Part shown: piece by piece, positions 16,171 through 26,199 of the stretch
Layout: every line of letters begins with the position of its first letter
Position numbering within the stretch: position 1 is the stretch's first letter
Assembly (NCBI GenBank): GCA_030020825.1
Contig: CP125213.1
Coordinates: 248,001-312,000 of the forward strand
Source: Candidatus Blochmannia vicinus
Lineage (GTDB): Bacteria > Pseudomonadota > Gammaproteobacteria > Enterobacterales > Enterobacteriaceae
Length of the DNA stretch: 64,000 nucleotides
Direction of reading: 5' to 3'
Position numbers and translations under genes: made by a program
Notes under the pieces: model-generated
Told to the model about the DNA's origin: nothing
The model's database searches: none
The model's input: only the letters and a program-made list of their open reading frames with translations

Positions 16171-17598
16171 TTACATCAAATTAATAATTGAATTAATCGG
16201 ATAGAAATGCAGTGTTTTTTTTCCAAACCAATCTATTTTATTATGTAATGATACAACATTTCCAATAACCAACAAAGCGGGCTGATCAGCCATTTTTGCT
16301 AATTTTTCTAATTCAATTAAAGTACCAATTAAAATTTTTTGATCCCTATATGTTCCTCGGCTAATTATGGCTACTGGAGTATGTGTATTTCGTCCATGAA
16401 TGATTAAATTATTGCTAATATTTATGGCATTCAGTTTACCCATATAAATAACTAACGTCTGTTTATTATTTGATAAAGTATTCCAATTAAATTGACTATT
16501 GTCATTTATATTATGACCTGTAATAAAGATGACACTATGAGCATATTTTCTATGAGTTAACGGAATGCCAGCATAAGCTGGAACACCAATACCTGCTGTG
16601 ATGCCAGGGACTACTTGAAAAGAAATACCTGCTTCTGATACTGTTTGTAATTCTTCTCCTCCACGACCAAAAATAAACGGATCACCTCCTTTAAGCCTAA
16701 CAACTTTTTTTCCTTGTTGTGCTAATTGCACCATAAATCGATTAAGTTTGTTTTGAGAAATTGAATGATTTCCCGCACATTTCCCAACATAAATTTTATC
16801 GGCATCTCGTCGAACTAAATCTAATACATCTGAACTTACCAAATGATCATATAGTACTACATCTGCTTGCTGCATTACTTGCAACCCTCTAATAGTTAAC
16901 AATCCTACATCTCCAGGGCCTGCACCTACCAAAATTACACTACCTTTTTTATGATTATTATTACTAATATTTTTAAGAGTAAATTTAAAAGCTTTATTAG
17001 CTTCTTCGAAGTGATTTTGTTCAACTAAGTTAGCAATGTGACCATTATAAAATATTTTTTCCCAGAATCGGCGCCTACATACTGTATCAACAATATGCTG
17101 TCTTACTTGATTACGCCATGATCCAGCTAATTTTGCTATAAAGCCAAGAGACTTTGGTAATAATGCTTCAAGTTTTTCACGTAAAATACGTACTAATATA
17201 GGTGCTTTTCCACAGGAAGAAATTCCTATTAAAATAGGATCCCGATCGATAATAGCAGGGAAAATACATGAACATTTATTCTTATCGTCCACAGTATTTA
17301 TTAAAATATGTCGTTCCTCAGCATTTTGGTATATTAAAGCATTTAACTTAGCGTCATTGGTTGCTACAATTACTAAGATTACTTTATTTAACATTGTAGG
17401 ATGAAATTTTTTTTTGATCCAATTGATATTTTGTGTAAATAAAAATTTTCTTAACTCTGGACAAAGAGTTGGCGCTATTATTGTAATAATAGCGCCAACT
17501 CTTTGTAGTATTTGTATTTTTCGCGCAGCGACACTACCCCCTCCAACAACCAAAACTGGCCTATTTTTGAGATTAATAAATAATGGTAAGTACTCCAC
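16171..17598 (-). CDS. cysG: siroheme synthase (uroporphyrinogen methyltransferase / precorrin-2 dehydrogenase / ferrochelatase)
   Basis: Makes siroheme, the cofactor of the sulfite reductase CysI encoded nearby. 475 residues (E. coli 457). N-terminal NAD-binding half with VLVVGGGSVAARK (residues 15-27), RDPILIGISSCGKAP and LLPKSLG; C-terminal SAM-dependent methyltransferase from about residue 220 with LVGAGPGDVGLLTIRGL, KGGDPFIFGRGGEE, VPGITAG and GIPLTHR. The start is GTG (17596-17598), aligned with the E. coli start, without an obvious ribosome site. Codons for RVGAIITIIAPTLC contain a perfect 46-base hairpin (17461-17506). In E. coli cysG lies with nir genes; here it sits among cys genes. 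Confidence 0.95.
   Translation of the reverse strand: MEYLPLFINLKNRPVLVVGGGSVAARKIQILQRVGAIITIIAPTLCPELRKFLFTQNINWIKKKFHPTMLNKVILVIVATNDAKLNALIYQNAEERHILINTVDDKNKCSCIFPAIIDRDPILIGISSCGKAPILVRILREKLEALLPKSLGFIAKLAGSWRNQVRQHIVDTVCRRRFWEKIFYNGHIANLVEQNHFEEANKAFKFTLKNISNNNHKKGSVILVGAGPGDVGLLTIRGLQVMQQADVVLYDHLVSSDVLDLVRRDADKIYVGKCAGNHSISQNKLNRFMVQLAQQGKKVVRLKGGDPFIFGRGGEELQTVSEAGISFQVVPGITAGIGVPAYAGIPLTHRKYAHSVIFITGHNINDNSQFNWNTLSNNKQTLVIYMGKLNAINISNNLIIHGRNTHTPVAIISRGTYRDQKILIGTLIELEKLAKMADQPALLVIGNVVSLHNKIDWFGKKTLHFYPINSIINLM
17461..17506. repeat. 46-base perfect hairpin inside cysG (22-bp arms, 2-base centre)
   Basis: The left arm 17461-17482 begins ACAAAGAGTTGGCGC and the right arm 17485-17506 is its exact complement, with only GT between them. 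It includes a GGCGC core, rare in this AT-rich sequence. It is in frame and encodes RVGAIITIIAPTLC in the Rossmann domain. Confidence 0.97.
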
Positions 17599-17912
17599 GG
17601 AATTATATTTATATTCAGATATAATAAATTATTAATTAATTTTTAATATTATGTATTTTATTATATTAAAAATTAATAGAAATTATAAATATTAAAATAT
17701 TTTATATATATAAATAACATTTTTGCATATACAGTATATTCAATTTTGAGGTTAATCCTTAATATTTATAAATAATACACAACTAACATATTTTAATAAT
17801 TACTCATTTTTTGTAAATAACTATTGTTAGTAACAATATATTTTTATTCAAATACTTACTATTCAATTACAATTGAAGTATATCATATAAATGATTTATG
17901 TGAAAATTAATT
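17599..17912. other. spacer between cysH and cysG with a long inverted repeat
   Basis: No gene. A 15-bp-arm inverted repeat (17635-17649 / 17663-17677, 13-base loop, nearly all A/T) lies between the cysH stop and the cysG start. It may separate a cysJIH transcript from a cysG-cysDNC transcript. Confidence 0.5.
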
Positions 17913-18674
17913 TTAATCAATAATATGTAAACCACATTCACGCTGTAATCCAAAAAAACGTGTTTCTTCTTCTTTCATACCAGGCTGCCATTTTATACTA
18001 GTGTGCACATCTCCTATTGATACATATCCTTGTTGCCATAATGGATGATATTCTAAAGAGTGGGTTTTCATATATCTATAAATCTGAGAAGTATCCCAGT
18101 CAATAATGGGTAAAAATTTAAAAATTCCATTTTGAATAGTGATTATTGGCAATTTTTTACGGCTATTTGATTGATTACGTCGTAAACCTGCAAACCATGT
18201 TTTTACTTTAAGCGTGTTTAGAGCACGTTGCATCGGTTCAACTTTATTAATATTATTATATTGTTTAATACCATTTATACCTTGTTCCCATAATTTACCA
18301 TATCGTGCTTCTTGCCATGCTGCAGATTGCTTTGGAGAAAATACATGTAAATTTAATTGCATTTTTTCTGTTAGTTGATCTATAAATCGATATGTTTCTG
18401 GAAATAAATAGCCGGTATCAATCAAAATAATCGGGATATTAGGATAATAATAAGTAGTCAAATGCAAACTGACTGATGATTGAATACCAAAACTTGAAGA
18501 TAATATTGCCTGATTAGGTAAATGTTCTAGAGCCCATTTAAACCTGTCTTCTGTCGTTAAAGATTCTAAATGTTGATTTATTTTACTTAATATCAATTTT
18601 TGTTCATTTATATTGAATGAGCTAAATTTTGTAAAAGTCCAGCAATGATTAATAATATTTAATAATTTATTCAT
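17913..18674 (-). CDS. cysH: phosphoadenylylsulfate (PAPS) reductase
   Basis: Reduces PAPS to sulfite with thioredoxin. 253 residues (E. coli 244). The PP-loop-like SSFGIQSSVSLHL, LIDTGYLFPETYRF, WFAGLRRNQSNSR, PIIDWDTSQIYRYM and the C-terminal catalytic ECGLH are present. There are no extra cysteine pairs of the APS-reductase type, which agrees with a separate cysC. Its start overlaps the end of cysI by 8 bases, so cysJ-cysI-cysH form one tightly packed transcript. Confidence 0.97.
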   Translation of the reverse strand: MNKLLNIINHCWTFTKFSSFNINEQKLILSKINQHLESLTTEDRFKWALEHLPNQAILSSSFGIQSSVSLHLTTYYYPNIPIILIDTGYLFPETYRFIDQLTEKMQLNLHVFSPKQSAAWQEARYGKLWEQGINGIKQYNNINKVEPMQRALNTLKVKTWFAGLRRNQSNSRKKLPIITIQNGIFKFLPIIDWDTSQIYRYMKTHSLEYHPLWQQGYVSIGDVHTSIKWQPGMKEEETRFFGLQRECGLHIID

Positions 18675-20385
18675 AAAAATCTTTTTCAGAATTTACGACA
18701 GCATTGACTATCCCGGATCTTACAACATAATCACCATAAGATTCTTGATTAATTCTTTCTCTCGCCCAATGTTTAATAGTCATATCAAGTATATTTAAGA
18801 TATTTGTTTCTGTAATATTTTCTTTATACAATCGAGGAATACGCGTGCCGATATTATTACCCCCTAAGTAAAGATTATAACGTCCGATCGATCTTCCTGT
18901 TAATCCAATTTCTGATAACATTGCACGAGCGCAACCGTTTGGACAACCCGTCACTCTTAAAACAATAGCATCTTTTTCTAATTTATACTTTGACATAATA
19001 TTTTCTATTTTAGTAATGAAATCGGGTAAAAATCGTTCTGCTTCTGCCATCGCTAAAGGACAAGTAGGAAGTGCTACACATGCCATAGATGCTTGTCGTT
19101 GGGGGGTAATATCATCATTTGTCATGTTATATTTTTTCAATATATTTTCAATCAGTAATTTACTATCTTTAGATATTCCAGAAATAATTAAATTTTGATT
19201 TGCAGTTAATCTAAAAGACCCGGAATGTACTCGTGCAACTTCTGATATTCCGTGTTTTAATAACTTTTTAGGACCATTATCTAATATTCTTCCATTTTCT
19301 ATAAATAAAGTAAAATGCCAATTTCCATCAATACCTTGTACCCATCCCAATCGGTCTCCTCTATTTGTAAAGATATAAGGATGAATTGGGTGAAATTTTA
19401 TTCCAGAACGACGTTCGACTTCTGATTTAAATACAGCTACTCCAACTCGAGCTAAAGTATATTTAGTTTTCGCATGTTTTCGATTAGATCTATTTCCCCA
19501 ATCTCTTTGTGTTGTAACCACTGCTTCCGTAATCTTTAAAATATCTTTCGTAACAATGTACCCAAATTCACTAGCTTTACGAGGATATGTAGTCATATCT
19601 CCGTAAGTCATCGCTAATCCTCCGCCAACTAATACATTAAAACCGATTATTTTCTCAGTGTTATTACTTTTAATAGCAATAAAACTAAGATCATTGGCAT
19701 GAACATCCACATCATTCATTGGTGGTATCGCAATCGCTATTTTAAATTTACGAGGTAAATAAGTAGCACTTAAAATTGGTTCAGAATCTGTAGATTCTGT
19801 TTTTTTTTCATCTAACCAAATTTCTGCATATGCTCGAGATTTTGGTAATAAATGCTCAGAAATGCTTTTAGCTAATTCCCATACTTGATAGTGTAATGTT
19901 GATTCCATTGGATTAGCTGTACATATTACATTACGATTCACATCCCCTGCAGTAGCTATAGAATCTAATCCTAATTTATGTAACAAATGATGTAAACTTT
20001 TTAAGTTTGGTTTCAACAAACCGTGCAATTGAAAAGTTTGTCTAGTAGTAAGACGGATTGTTCCATATAAAGTATATTTTTTTGAAAAATCATCAACAGA
20101 TAACCATTGTTTTGGAGTGATTACACCACCCGGTAAACGACAACGTAACATCATATTAATTAGTGGTTCTAATTTTTGATTTGCTCTCTCTGTACGCACG
20201 TCTCGATCATCTTGTTGATACATTCCATGAAATTTGATTAATTGCGTATTTTCTGCACTAAAACCTCCAGTCAAGCTGTTATCTAAATTTTGAGCAATAG
20301 TGCCCCTTAAGAAGTTACTTGCTTGTTTTATTCGCTCATTATCGGATAATGACATTGTATTATTATTACTACGTTTTGTATTCAT
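18667..20385 (-). CDS. cysI: sulfite reductase hemoprotein beta subunit
   Basis: Six-electron reduction of sulfite to sulfide on a coupled siroheme-[4Fe-4S] centre. 572 residues (E. coli 570). Repeated NirA/SiR ferredoxin-like halves with RTTRQTFQLHG, DVNRNVICTANP, LVGGGLAMTYGD and the cluster ligands in CVALPTCPLA and TGCPNGCARAM. It overlaps cysJ by one base and cysH by eight. The siroheme comes from cysG in the same region. Confidence 0.98.
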   Translation of the reverse strand: MNTKRSNNNTMSLSDNERIKQASNFLRGTIAQNLDNSLTGGFSAENTQLIKFHGMYQQDDRDVRTERANQKLEPLINMMLRCRLPGGVITPKQWLSVDDFSKKYTLYGTIRLTTRQTFQLHGLLKPNLKSLHHLLHKLGLDSIATAGDVNRNVICTANPMESTLHYQVWELAKSISEHLLPKSRAYAEIWLDEKKTESTDSEPILSATYLPRKFKIAIAIPPMNDVDVHANDLSFIAIKSNNTEKIIGFNVLVGGGLAMTYGDMTTYPRKASEFGYIVTKDILKITEAVVTTQRDWGNRSNRKHAKTKYTLARVGVAVFKSEVERRSGIKFHPIHPYIFTNRGDRLGWVQGIDGNWHFTLFIENGRILDNGPKKLLKHGISEVARVHSGSFRLTANQNLIISGISKDSKLLIENILKKYNMTNDDITPQRQASMACVALPTCPLAMAEAERFLPDFITKIENIMSKYKLEKDAIVLRVTGCPNGCARAMLSEIGLTGRSIGRYNLYLGGNNIGTRIPRLYKENITETNILNILDMTIKHWARERINQESYGDYVVRSGIVNAVVNSEKDFYE

Positions 20386-22205
20386 TAGTAAATATCTCTT
20401 TTATAACGCTGTTGTATTCGCATTTCATCCCAAAATTCATTTGCTTTGTCCAAATTCATACCTCCATGTTGGGAGGTTAACATAACTAAAGTTTTATCTA
20501 CATCTTTAGCCATATATTTGGCATTACCGCACACATATATATGAGCTCCTTCTTGGATCCACGACCAAACTTCAGCGCCATTTTTTAATAATTTATTTTG
20601 TACATAAATTTTATAATCTTGATCTCTAGACCAAGCTGTATCAATTTTAGTCAATACCCCACTTTTGAAATAACTTTGCCACTCAATTTGGTAAATAAAA
20701 TCATCAATAAATCTCGAATTTCCAAAAAATAACCAGTTTTTTCCTAATGCTCCATCTGCAGCACGTTGTTGCATAAAAGCACGAAACGGAGCAATACCTG
20801 TTCCTGCTCCAATCATAATTATTGGAACATTAGAATCTTTTGGTAATCTAAAATTATCATTAGGTTCAATAAAAATACGTATTTTATCATTTTCTTGTAT
20901 ACGATCTATTAAATAACTGCTGGCACCACCTGTTCTAAATCGTTCATTTATTTTATAACGTATTGCGCTTACTGTGATGTGCACTTCTTCTCCTACTTCT
21001 ATTTGAGCAGAAGCAATAGAATAGAATCGAGGTTGCATAGGTCGTAACATTTGTAATAATTCTTGAGCGTTTATTTTCACTGATACATGATGCATCATTT
21101 CAATAATAGGCGTAGTTAAAATGAATGTATTTAATTTTCCTTGATCGCTAAATAAATCCAGTAATATTTTATTTTGAGTAATAGTAGCTATATTTTTTAC
21201 AACAATTGTAGAATTATGTGTTAATTCATAGTGATTTTTTAATGCTTCATTAAGAGATATTAGTTTTCCTCTAATTTGTATTTCTTCAGTCCCTTTTAAA
21301 TCTAATAATTCTAATAGCTCATCAATAAGATTAGGATCATTTTCATACCATACTCCCAATGAATCTCCTGGTTGATAACATACATTAGAGTCAGTAATAT
21401 CTATTTCTAAATGGTGAATATCTTTAAGTGAATTACGACTAGTAACTTTTTGTCGTGTTGATAAATAAGCAATTAACGGATGTTTTTTATTATAAATAGT
21501 ATGATTTACTTGTGTAATGTTATGAACTTTATTAATTTGATTGAATATAGAAGTATCCGTTATCTTTTTTTTTAATAAAAAGACTATTTTTTTTCTCCAT
21601 ATATTGGCTTCTTCTTTGAAATCGATGTCGACGTCGACCCGATCACATAATCGATGTGCTCCAAGCTCTTCTAAGCGACAATCAAAATCTTTTCCAGCTT
21701 TGGCAAAATATTCATAAGATCGATCTCCAAAACTAAACACAGCAAAATGAGTATTTTCCATTCTAGTTGCTTTATTAGAAAACAAATATTTGTGTAATGC
21801 AATTGCTTCTTCTGGGGGCTCTCCCTCTCCATATGTAGAAGTGATAATAATTAATAATGTTTCTTTAGCAATTTTTTTGAATTTATAGTCTCTAGCATTA
21901 AATAATACGACATCTAAATTAATTGCATCAATATCATCACGTAATTGTTCAGCTAATTGACGTGCATTACCAGTTTGAGAGGCAGATATAAGAGTAATTT
22001 TTTTGTTAGGAACAGAATTTTCAATTTTAGTTTTTTCAGAAACGTCAATGATCTTATCAGATTGTATAGCATTTATTAATCCCCACAAATATCCAGATAT
22101 CCAAATTAATTGAGAATTAGACAAAGTGACAAAAATTGACTGAATGTCATTTAATTGTTCTGAAGTTAATGGTGTTATCTTGTTATGTGCAATTTTTTTC
22201 ATCAT
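20385..22205 (-). CDS. cysJ: sulfite reductase flavoprotein alpha subunit
   Basis: Passes electrons from NADPH through FAD and FMN to CysI. 606 residues (E. coli 599). Flavodoxin domain (SASQTGNARQLAEQL, TSTYGEGEPPEE, SFGDRSYEYF), FAD-binding domain (RPMQPRFYSIASAQ), NADPH-binding domain (IGAGTGIAPFRAFMQQR, FFGNSRFIDDF, YVCGNAKYMAKDV) and the terminal QQRYKRDIY. First gene of cysJIH; no Shine-Dalgarno is evident at its ATG. CysB control cannot be judged. Confidence 0.98.
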   Translation of the reverse strand: MMKKIAHNKITPLTSEQLNDIQSIFVTLSNSQLIWISGYLWGLINAIQSDKIIDVSEKTKIENSVPNKKITLISASQTGNARQLAEQLRDDIDAINLDVVLFNARDYKFKKIAKETLLIIITSTYGEGEPPEEAIALHKYLFSNKATRMENTHFAVFSFGDRSYEYFAKAGKDFDCRLEELGAHRLCDRVDVDIDFKEEANIWRKKIVFLLKKKITDTSIFNQINKVHNITQVNHTIYNKKHPLIAYLSTRQKVTSRNSLKDIHHLEIDITDSNVCYQPGDSLGVWYENDPNLIDELLELLDLKGTEEIQIRGKLISLNEALKNHYELTHNSTIVVKNIATITQNKILLDLFSDQGKLNTFILTTPIIEMMHHVSVKINAQELLQMLRPMQPRFYSIASAQIEVGEEVHITVSAIRYKINERFRTGGASSYLIDRIQENDKIRIFIEPNDNFRLPKDSNVPIIMIGAGTGIAPFRAFMQQRAADGALGKNWLFFGNSRFIDDFIYQIEWQSYFKSGVLTKIDTAWSRDQDYKIYVQNKLLKNGAEVWSWIQEGAHIYVCGNAKYMAKDVDKTLVMLTSQHGGMNLDKANEFWDEMRIQQRYKRDIY

Positions 22206-22735
22206 TAAATCAAAAAATTAATTTTTAATGCTTATAAAAAAGCAAAGATTTGTTTATTATTATCAATATATATATCTAAATAATTTAGTGTTATTAAAGT
22301 TAGATGAGACAGATATACTAAATCTAAATGGATAAGTTAAATTTATCCAAATTTTTAATCTAATCAATAAATACCAATTTAAAATTATTTGTTGTGATTT
22401 TTGAAAACACTATAAGCCCGAGATAATACAAATTATATATTATATTCTTATCATTGCTATGATAGTACAATAAGTAGTACTTTAAAATAGTTTATATATT
22501 TATTTGCTATAAATATATATTAAAAAGTAATAGTACTACCATGACTACATATACACATATCTGTACGTTGTATACACCATTTACTTAATTTAATCAGTAT
22601 CATTAAAATTAGCTATTTTTATATTTAACATTCTATTATTAATTAATATGAAATTATATTCTCGTTATTTAATTTTTATATAATAAATATAACTTGATTA
22701 AGTATTACGTATTTTCAGATGTACTTAATTACATA
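22206..22735. other. 530-base spacer between eno and cysJ
   Basis: No gene seen (E. coli has queD and others in this interval). A 7-bp hairpin TGGATAA / TTATCCA with a 7-base loop near 22329-22349 is followed on the plus strand by ATTTTT. The cysJ promoter must lie here but no convincing -35/-10 pair is visible. Confidence 0.5.
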
Positions 22736-24043
22736 TCAGAATATGTGTATGTATTTTATGTTATTAAACCCACGTAGTACTCCTTTTTTACTTAAACTTT
22801 CTTCTATGCGAATAAGCTGATTATATTTAGCTACACGCTCAGAGCAGCGAACAGGTCCAGTTTTTATCTGACCTGCATCAGTACCCACTGCTATATCAGC
22901 AATACTAGTATCTTCAGTTTCTCCAGAACGATGTGAAATAATTGTAGCGTACCCTGCTTTTTTAGCCGTTCTAATGGTATATAGTGTTTCTGTTAATGAT
23001 CCTATTTGATTACATTTAATTAAAATAGAATTTGCAATGTTTTGATTAATACCTACTTGTAATAGATTTACATTAGTTGCAAATAAGTCATCTCCTACTA
23101 ATTGAATTTTATCTCCAAGAAATTTAGTTTGATAAGCAAATCCATCCCAATCATGTTCACTTTGTCCATCTTCAATAGAAACTATTGAATATTTTTGTAC
23201 TAATGATGATAAATAATGAGTCAATTCTTTAGAGGTAAATAATTTTTTTTCACTTTTTATATTATATTTGGCAGTTACTCTATCAAATAATTCAGATGCA
23301 GCACAATCTATTGCTAATACAATGTCTTTTCCTAAGATATAATTGGATTGTTCAATAGACTCTTTTATCAATTCTAGAGTGGTAATATGAGAATTGATAT
23401 CAGGAGCATATCCGCCTTCATCGCCTAATTGCGTAGATAGTCCTTCATTCTTTAGTATTGTCCCTAAAATATGTGATATTTTAGATCCCATTTGAATTGC
23501 TTCTTTAATTGTTTTCGCGCCAACTGGAATTATCATAAATTCTTGAATATCTAAGTTATTAGCAGCGTGCTTACCGCCATTAATAATATTCATCATGGGG
23601 AGTGGTATAGAAAATTTATTTGTTGGCATGTCATATAAATCAGCAATGTGTTGATATAATGGGATATTTTTAAATACTGAAGCTGTTTTTGCAATTGCTA
23701 AAGAAACACTTAAGATAGCATTAGCTCCAAATTTTGATTTATTATTAGTGCCATCTAGATCAATCATGATGTTATCAATAACATGTTGTTGTGTTACATC
23801 TATGCCTTTTAATACTTTATTAATGGGTCCATTTATAGCATTAACTGCTTTTGTTACTCCTTTTCCGAAGAATCGATTTTTATCATTATCTCGCAGCTCT
23901 ACAGCCTCTTTGGAACCAACAGATGCTCCAGATGGTACTGATGCTAATCTAGAACCACTTTTAATATATACTTCAGCTTCCACTGTTGGATTACCACGAG
24001 AATCGATAACTTCACGTCCAACAATATTTAAAATTTTAGGCAT
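22736..24043 (-). CDS. eno: enolase
   Basis: Glycolytic conversion of 2-phosphoglycerate to phosphoenolpyruvate; also an RNA-degradosome component in E. coli. 435 residues (E. coli 432). Motifs: REVIDSRGNPTVEAEV, PSGASVGSKEAVELRD, LDGTNNKSKFGANAILSVS, LPMMNIINGGKHAANN, GDEGGYAPD, SIEDGQSEHDW, GDDLFATN, IKCNQIGSLTET and SHRSGETED. AAGGA upstream of the ATG. Downstream partner of pyrG, as in E. coli. Confidence 0.98.
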   Translation of the reverse strand: MPKILNIVGREVIDSRGNPTVEAEVYIKSGSRLASVPSGASVGSKEAVELRDNDKNRFFGKGVTKAVNAINGPINKVLKGIDVTQQHVIDNIMIDLDGTNNKSKFGANAILSVSLAIAKTASVFKNIPLYQHIADLYDMPTNKFSIPLPMMNIINGGKHAANNLDIQEFMIIPVGAKTIKEAIQMGSKISHILGTILKNEGLSTQLGDEGGYAPDINSHITTLELIKESIEQSNYILGKDIVLAIDCAASELFDRVTAKYNIKSEKKLFTSKELTHYLSSLVQKYSIVSIEDGQSEHDWDGFAYQTKFLGDKIQLVGDDLFATNVNLLQVGINQNIANSILIKCNQIGSLTETLYTIRTAKKAGYATIISHRSGETEDTSIADIAVGTDAGQIKTGPVRCSERVAKYNQLIRIEESLSKKGVLRGFNNIKYIHIF

Positions 24044-24122
24044 ATATATTTCCTTTATAAAGTAATCTTAATTTTTAATTACTAACTATAAATATAGTAC
24101 CATAAACATTGATTCATATACA

Positions 24123-25769
24123 CTAAATTAATTTATTATGACGATGTTTATATTCCATTGCAGCTCTTATAAAATCTATAAATAAAGGATGGCCCTCGCG
24201 AGGTGTAGAATTAAATTCAGGATGAAATTGACTACCTATAAACCATGGATGTTTTGAGTATTCAATTACTTCTACCAAATGATTATTTCCAGAAAATCCA
24301 ACACAAGTTAATCCAGCATGTTTGATATTTTTTAATAACATATTATTCACTTCGTAACGATGTCGATGACGTTCTAATATAGTGCTTTTCCCATATATTT
24401 GATATGTTAAACTTCCTTTAATTAAATAACATACTTGATTTCCTAAACGCATAGTACCACCTAAATTAGTATTATTATACGTCATCATAGTACCGTTTTC
24501 ATCTTTGCATTCATTTATTAAAGCTATTACTGGGCATTTACAATTAGTTATAAATTCTGTAGAATTGGCGTCCGGCATTCCAGCAACATGCCTAGCAAAT
24601 TCGATTAATGCTACTTGCATACCTAAACAAATCCCAAAATATGGTATATTGTTTTCTCTAGCATATTGTACGGATAAAATTTTCCCTTCTACTCCACGAT
24701 AACCGAATCCCCCAGGCACTAGAATTGCATCTAATCCCTTCAAAGTTTTTTCTATACCTAACTTTTCTACTTCCTGGGAGTTAATAAGATGAATATTAAC
24801 AATAAACCGGTTTTTTATTCCAGCATGTTTTAACGCTTCTGTTATTGACTTGTAAGCATCTGCTAATTCAATATATTTACCTACTATACCGACAGTAACT
24901 TCTCCTATTGGATGTTCTTGATAATAAATTACTTCTTCCCAATCTGATAAATTTGCTTCAGGACAATTTAAATTAAAACGTTTACAAATATAATCATCTA
25001 ATCCTTGTGATTTTAGCAAAGCAGGTATTTTATAAATTGAATCTACATCCTGAAGAGAAATGATTGCTTGTTTAGGTACATTACAAAACAAAGAAATTTT
25101 TTTTCGTTCACTATTACTGATTACTCTATCAGATCTACAAATTAAAATATCAGGTTGAATACCTATAGAAAGTAATTCTTTTACTGAATGTTGTGTAGGC
25201 TTTGTTTTTAGTTCTCCAGATGCTGTAATAAAAGGTACTAATGTTAGATGTATACACAGAGTTTTCTCTTTGTTTACTTCTATTACCATTTGCCTAATAG
25301 CTTCTAAAAAGGGTAATGATTCGATATCACCTACTGTTCCTCCTATTTCCACTAATAAAACATCATACTCAACAGAAGCACCTGCTATAATCCATTTTTT
25401 TATGGTATCAGTAACATGAGGAATAATCTGTATAGTAGCACCTAAGTAATCACCACGACGTTCTTTTCGCAAAATATCGGCATAAATTTTACCAGCAGTA
25501 AAATTATTATGATGTCTCATCTTAGTACGGATAAAGCGCTCATAATGTCCTAAATCTAAATCGGTCTCTGCTCCATCTTCAGTAATAAATACTTCACCAT
25601 GTTGCACAGGACTAATCGTACCAGGGTCTACATTAATGTAAGGATCTAGTTTCATTATAGTTACACGAAGACCACGTGCTTCTAAAACCGCAGCTAACGA
25701 AGCTGTAGCAATACCTTTACCTAAAGATGATACCACCCCTCCAGTGACAAAAATATAATTAATTTTCAC
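24123..25769 (-). CDS. pyrG: CTP synthase
   Basis: Glutamine-dependent amination of UTP to CTP. 548 residues (E. coli 545). Synthetase domain about 1-266 (FVTGGVVSSLGKGI, KLDPYINVDPGTISPVQHGE, DLDLGHYERF, EIGGTVGDIES) and glutaminase domain about 290-545 with nucleophile Cys in YFGICLGMQ and the His-Glu pair in GSQFHPEF. It sits 79 bases upstream of eno, the standard pyrG-eno pair. Intact. Confidence 0.98.
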   Translation of the reverse strand: MKINYIFVTGGVVSSLGKGIATASLAAVLEARGLRVTIMKLDPYINVDPGTISPVQHGEVFITEDGAETDLDLGHYERFIRTKMRHHNNFTAGKIYADILRKERRGDYLGATIQIIPHVTDTIKKWIIAGASVEYDVLLVEIGGTVGDIESLPFLEAIRQMVIEVNKEKTLCIHLTLVPFITASGELKTKPTQHSVKELLSIGIQPDILICRSDRVISNSERKKISLFCNVPKQAIISLQDVDSIYKIPALLKSQGLDDYICKRFNLNCPEANLSDWEEVIYYQEHPIGEVTVGIVGKYIELADAYKSITEALKHAGIKNRFIVNIHLINSQEVEKLGIEKTLKGLDAILVPGGFGYRGVEGKILSVQYARENNIPYFGICLGMQVALIEFARHVAGMPDANSTEFITNCKCPVIALINECKDENGTMMTYNNTNLGGTMRLGNQVCYLIKGSLTYQIYGKSTILERHRHRYEVNNMLLKNIKHAGLTCVGFSGNNHLVEVIEYSKHPWFIGSQFHPEFNSTPREGHPLFIDFIRAAMEYKHRHNKLI

Positions 25770-26199
25770 ATATTAATCCAATTATATATACATATAATTT
25801 TTATGATTTAAATTTTATTATAAATTATAGCGGATTATTTAGTGAAATATGAAATTTTTTGATATACTTATTTTTACTTCTGGAACATAAATTCCAATTA
25901 TTTTCGAATATTATTTAAATTTTAATAGTGAATGATTTAAGGTTAATCAACATTTGATTTTTAAATCACCTACTAATATTATTAGTGCAATAATCGCGTG
26001 TATTTATTTTCATAGCACAACAATAGTATATAGTTATACTATATACTAGTATTAACTTTTTATTTTTATTATGGCTTGTATTATACAGAAAATGATATAT
26101 ATATTATTTTATTAATATAATTAGTATTGCATTCTATAATTATAGAAAATAAAACATATTTCTTATTTATAGAGTGAGTTATTACTTATGTTATGTATT
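25770..26199. other. spacer between erpA and pyrG at a synteny break
   Basis: No gene seen. It holds an 11-bp-arm palindrome (26024-26034 / 26038-26048, 3-base loop). In E. coli pyrG and erpA lie far apart on the map, so this spacer is a junction between two ancestral segments. Confidence 0.5.
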
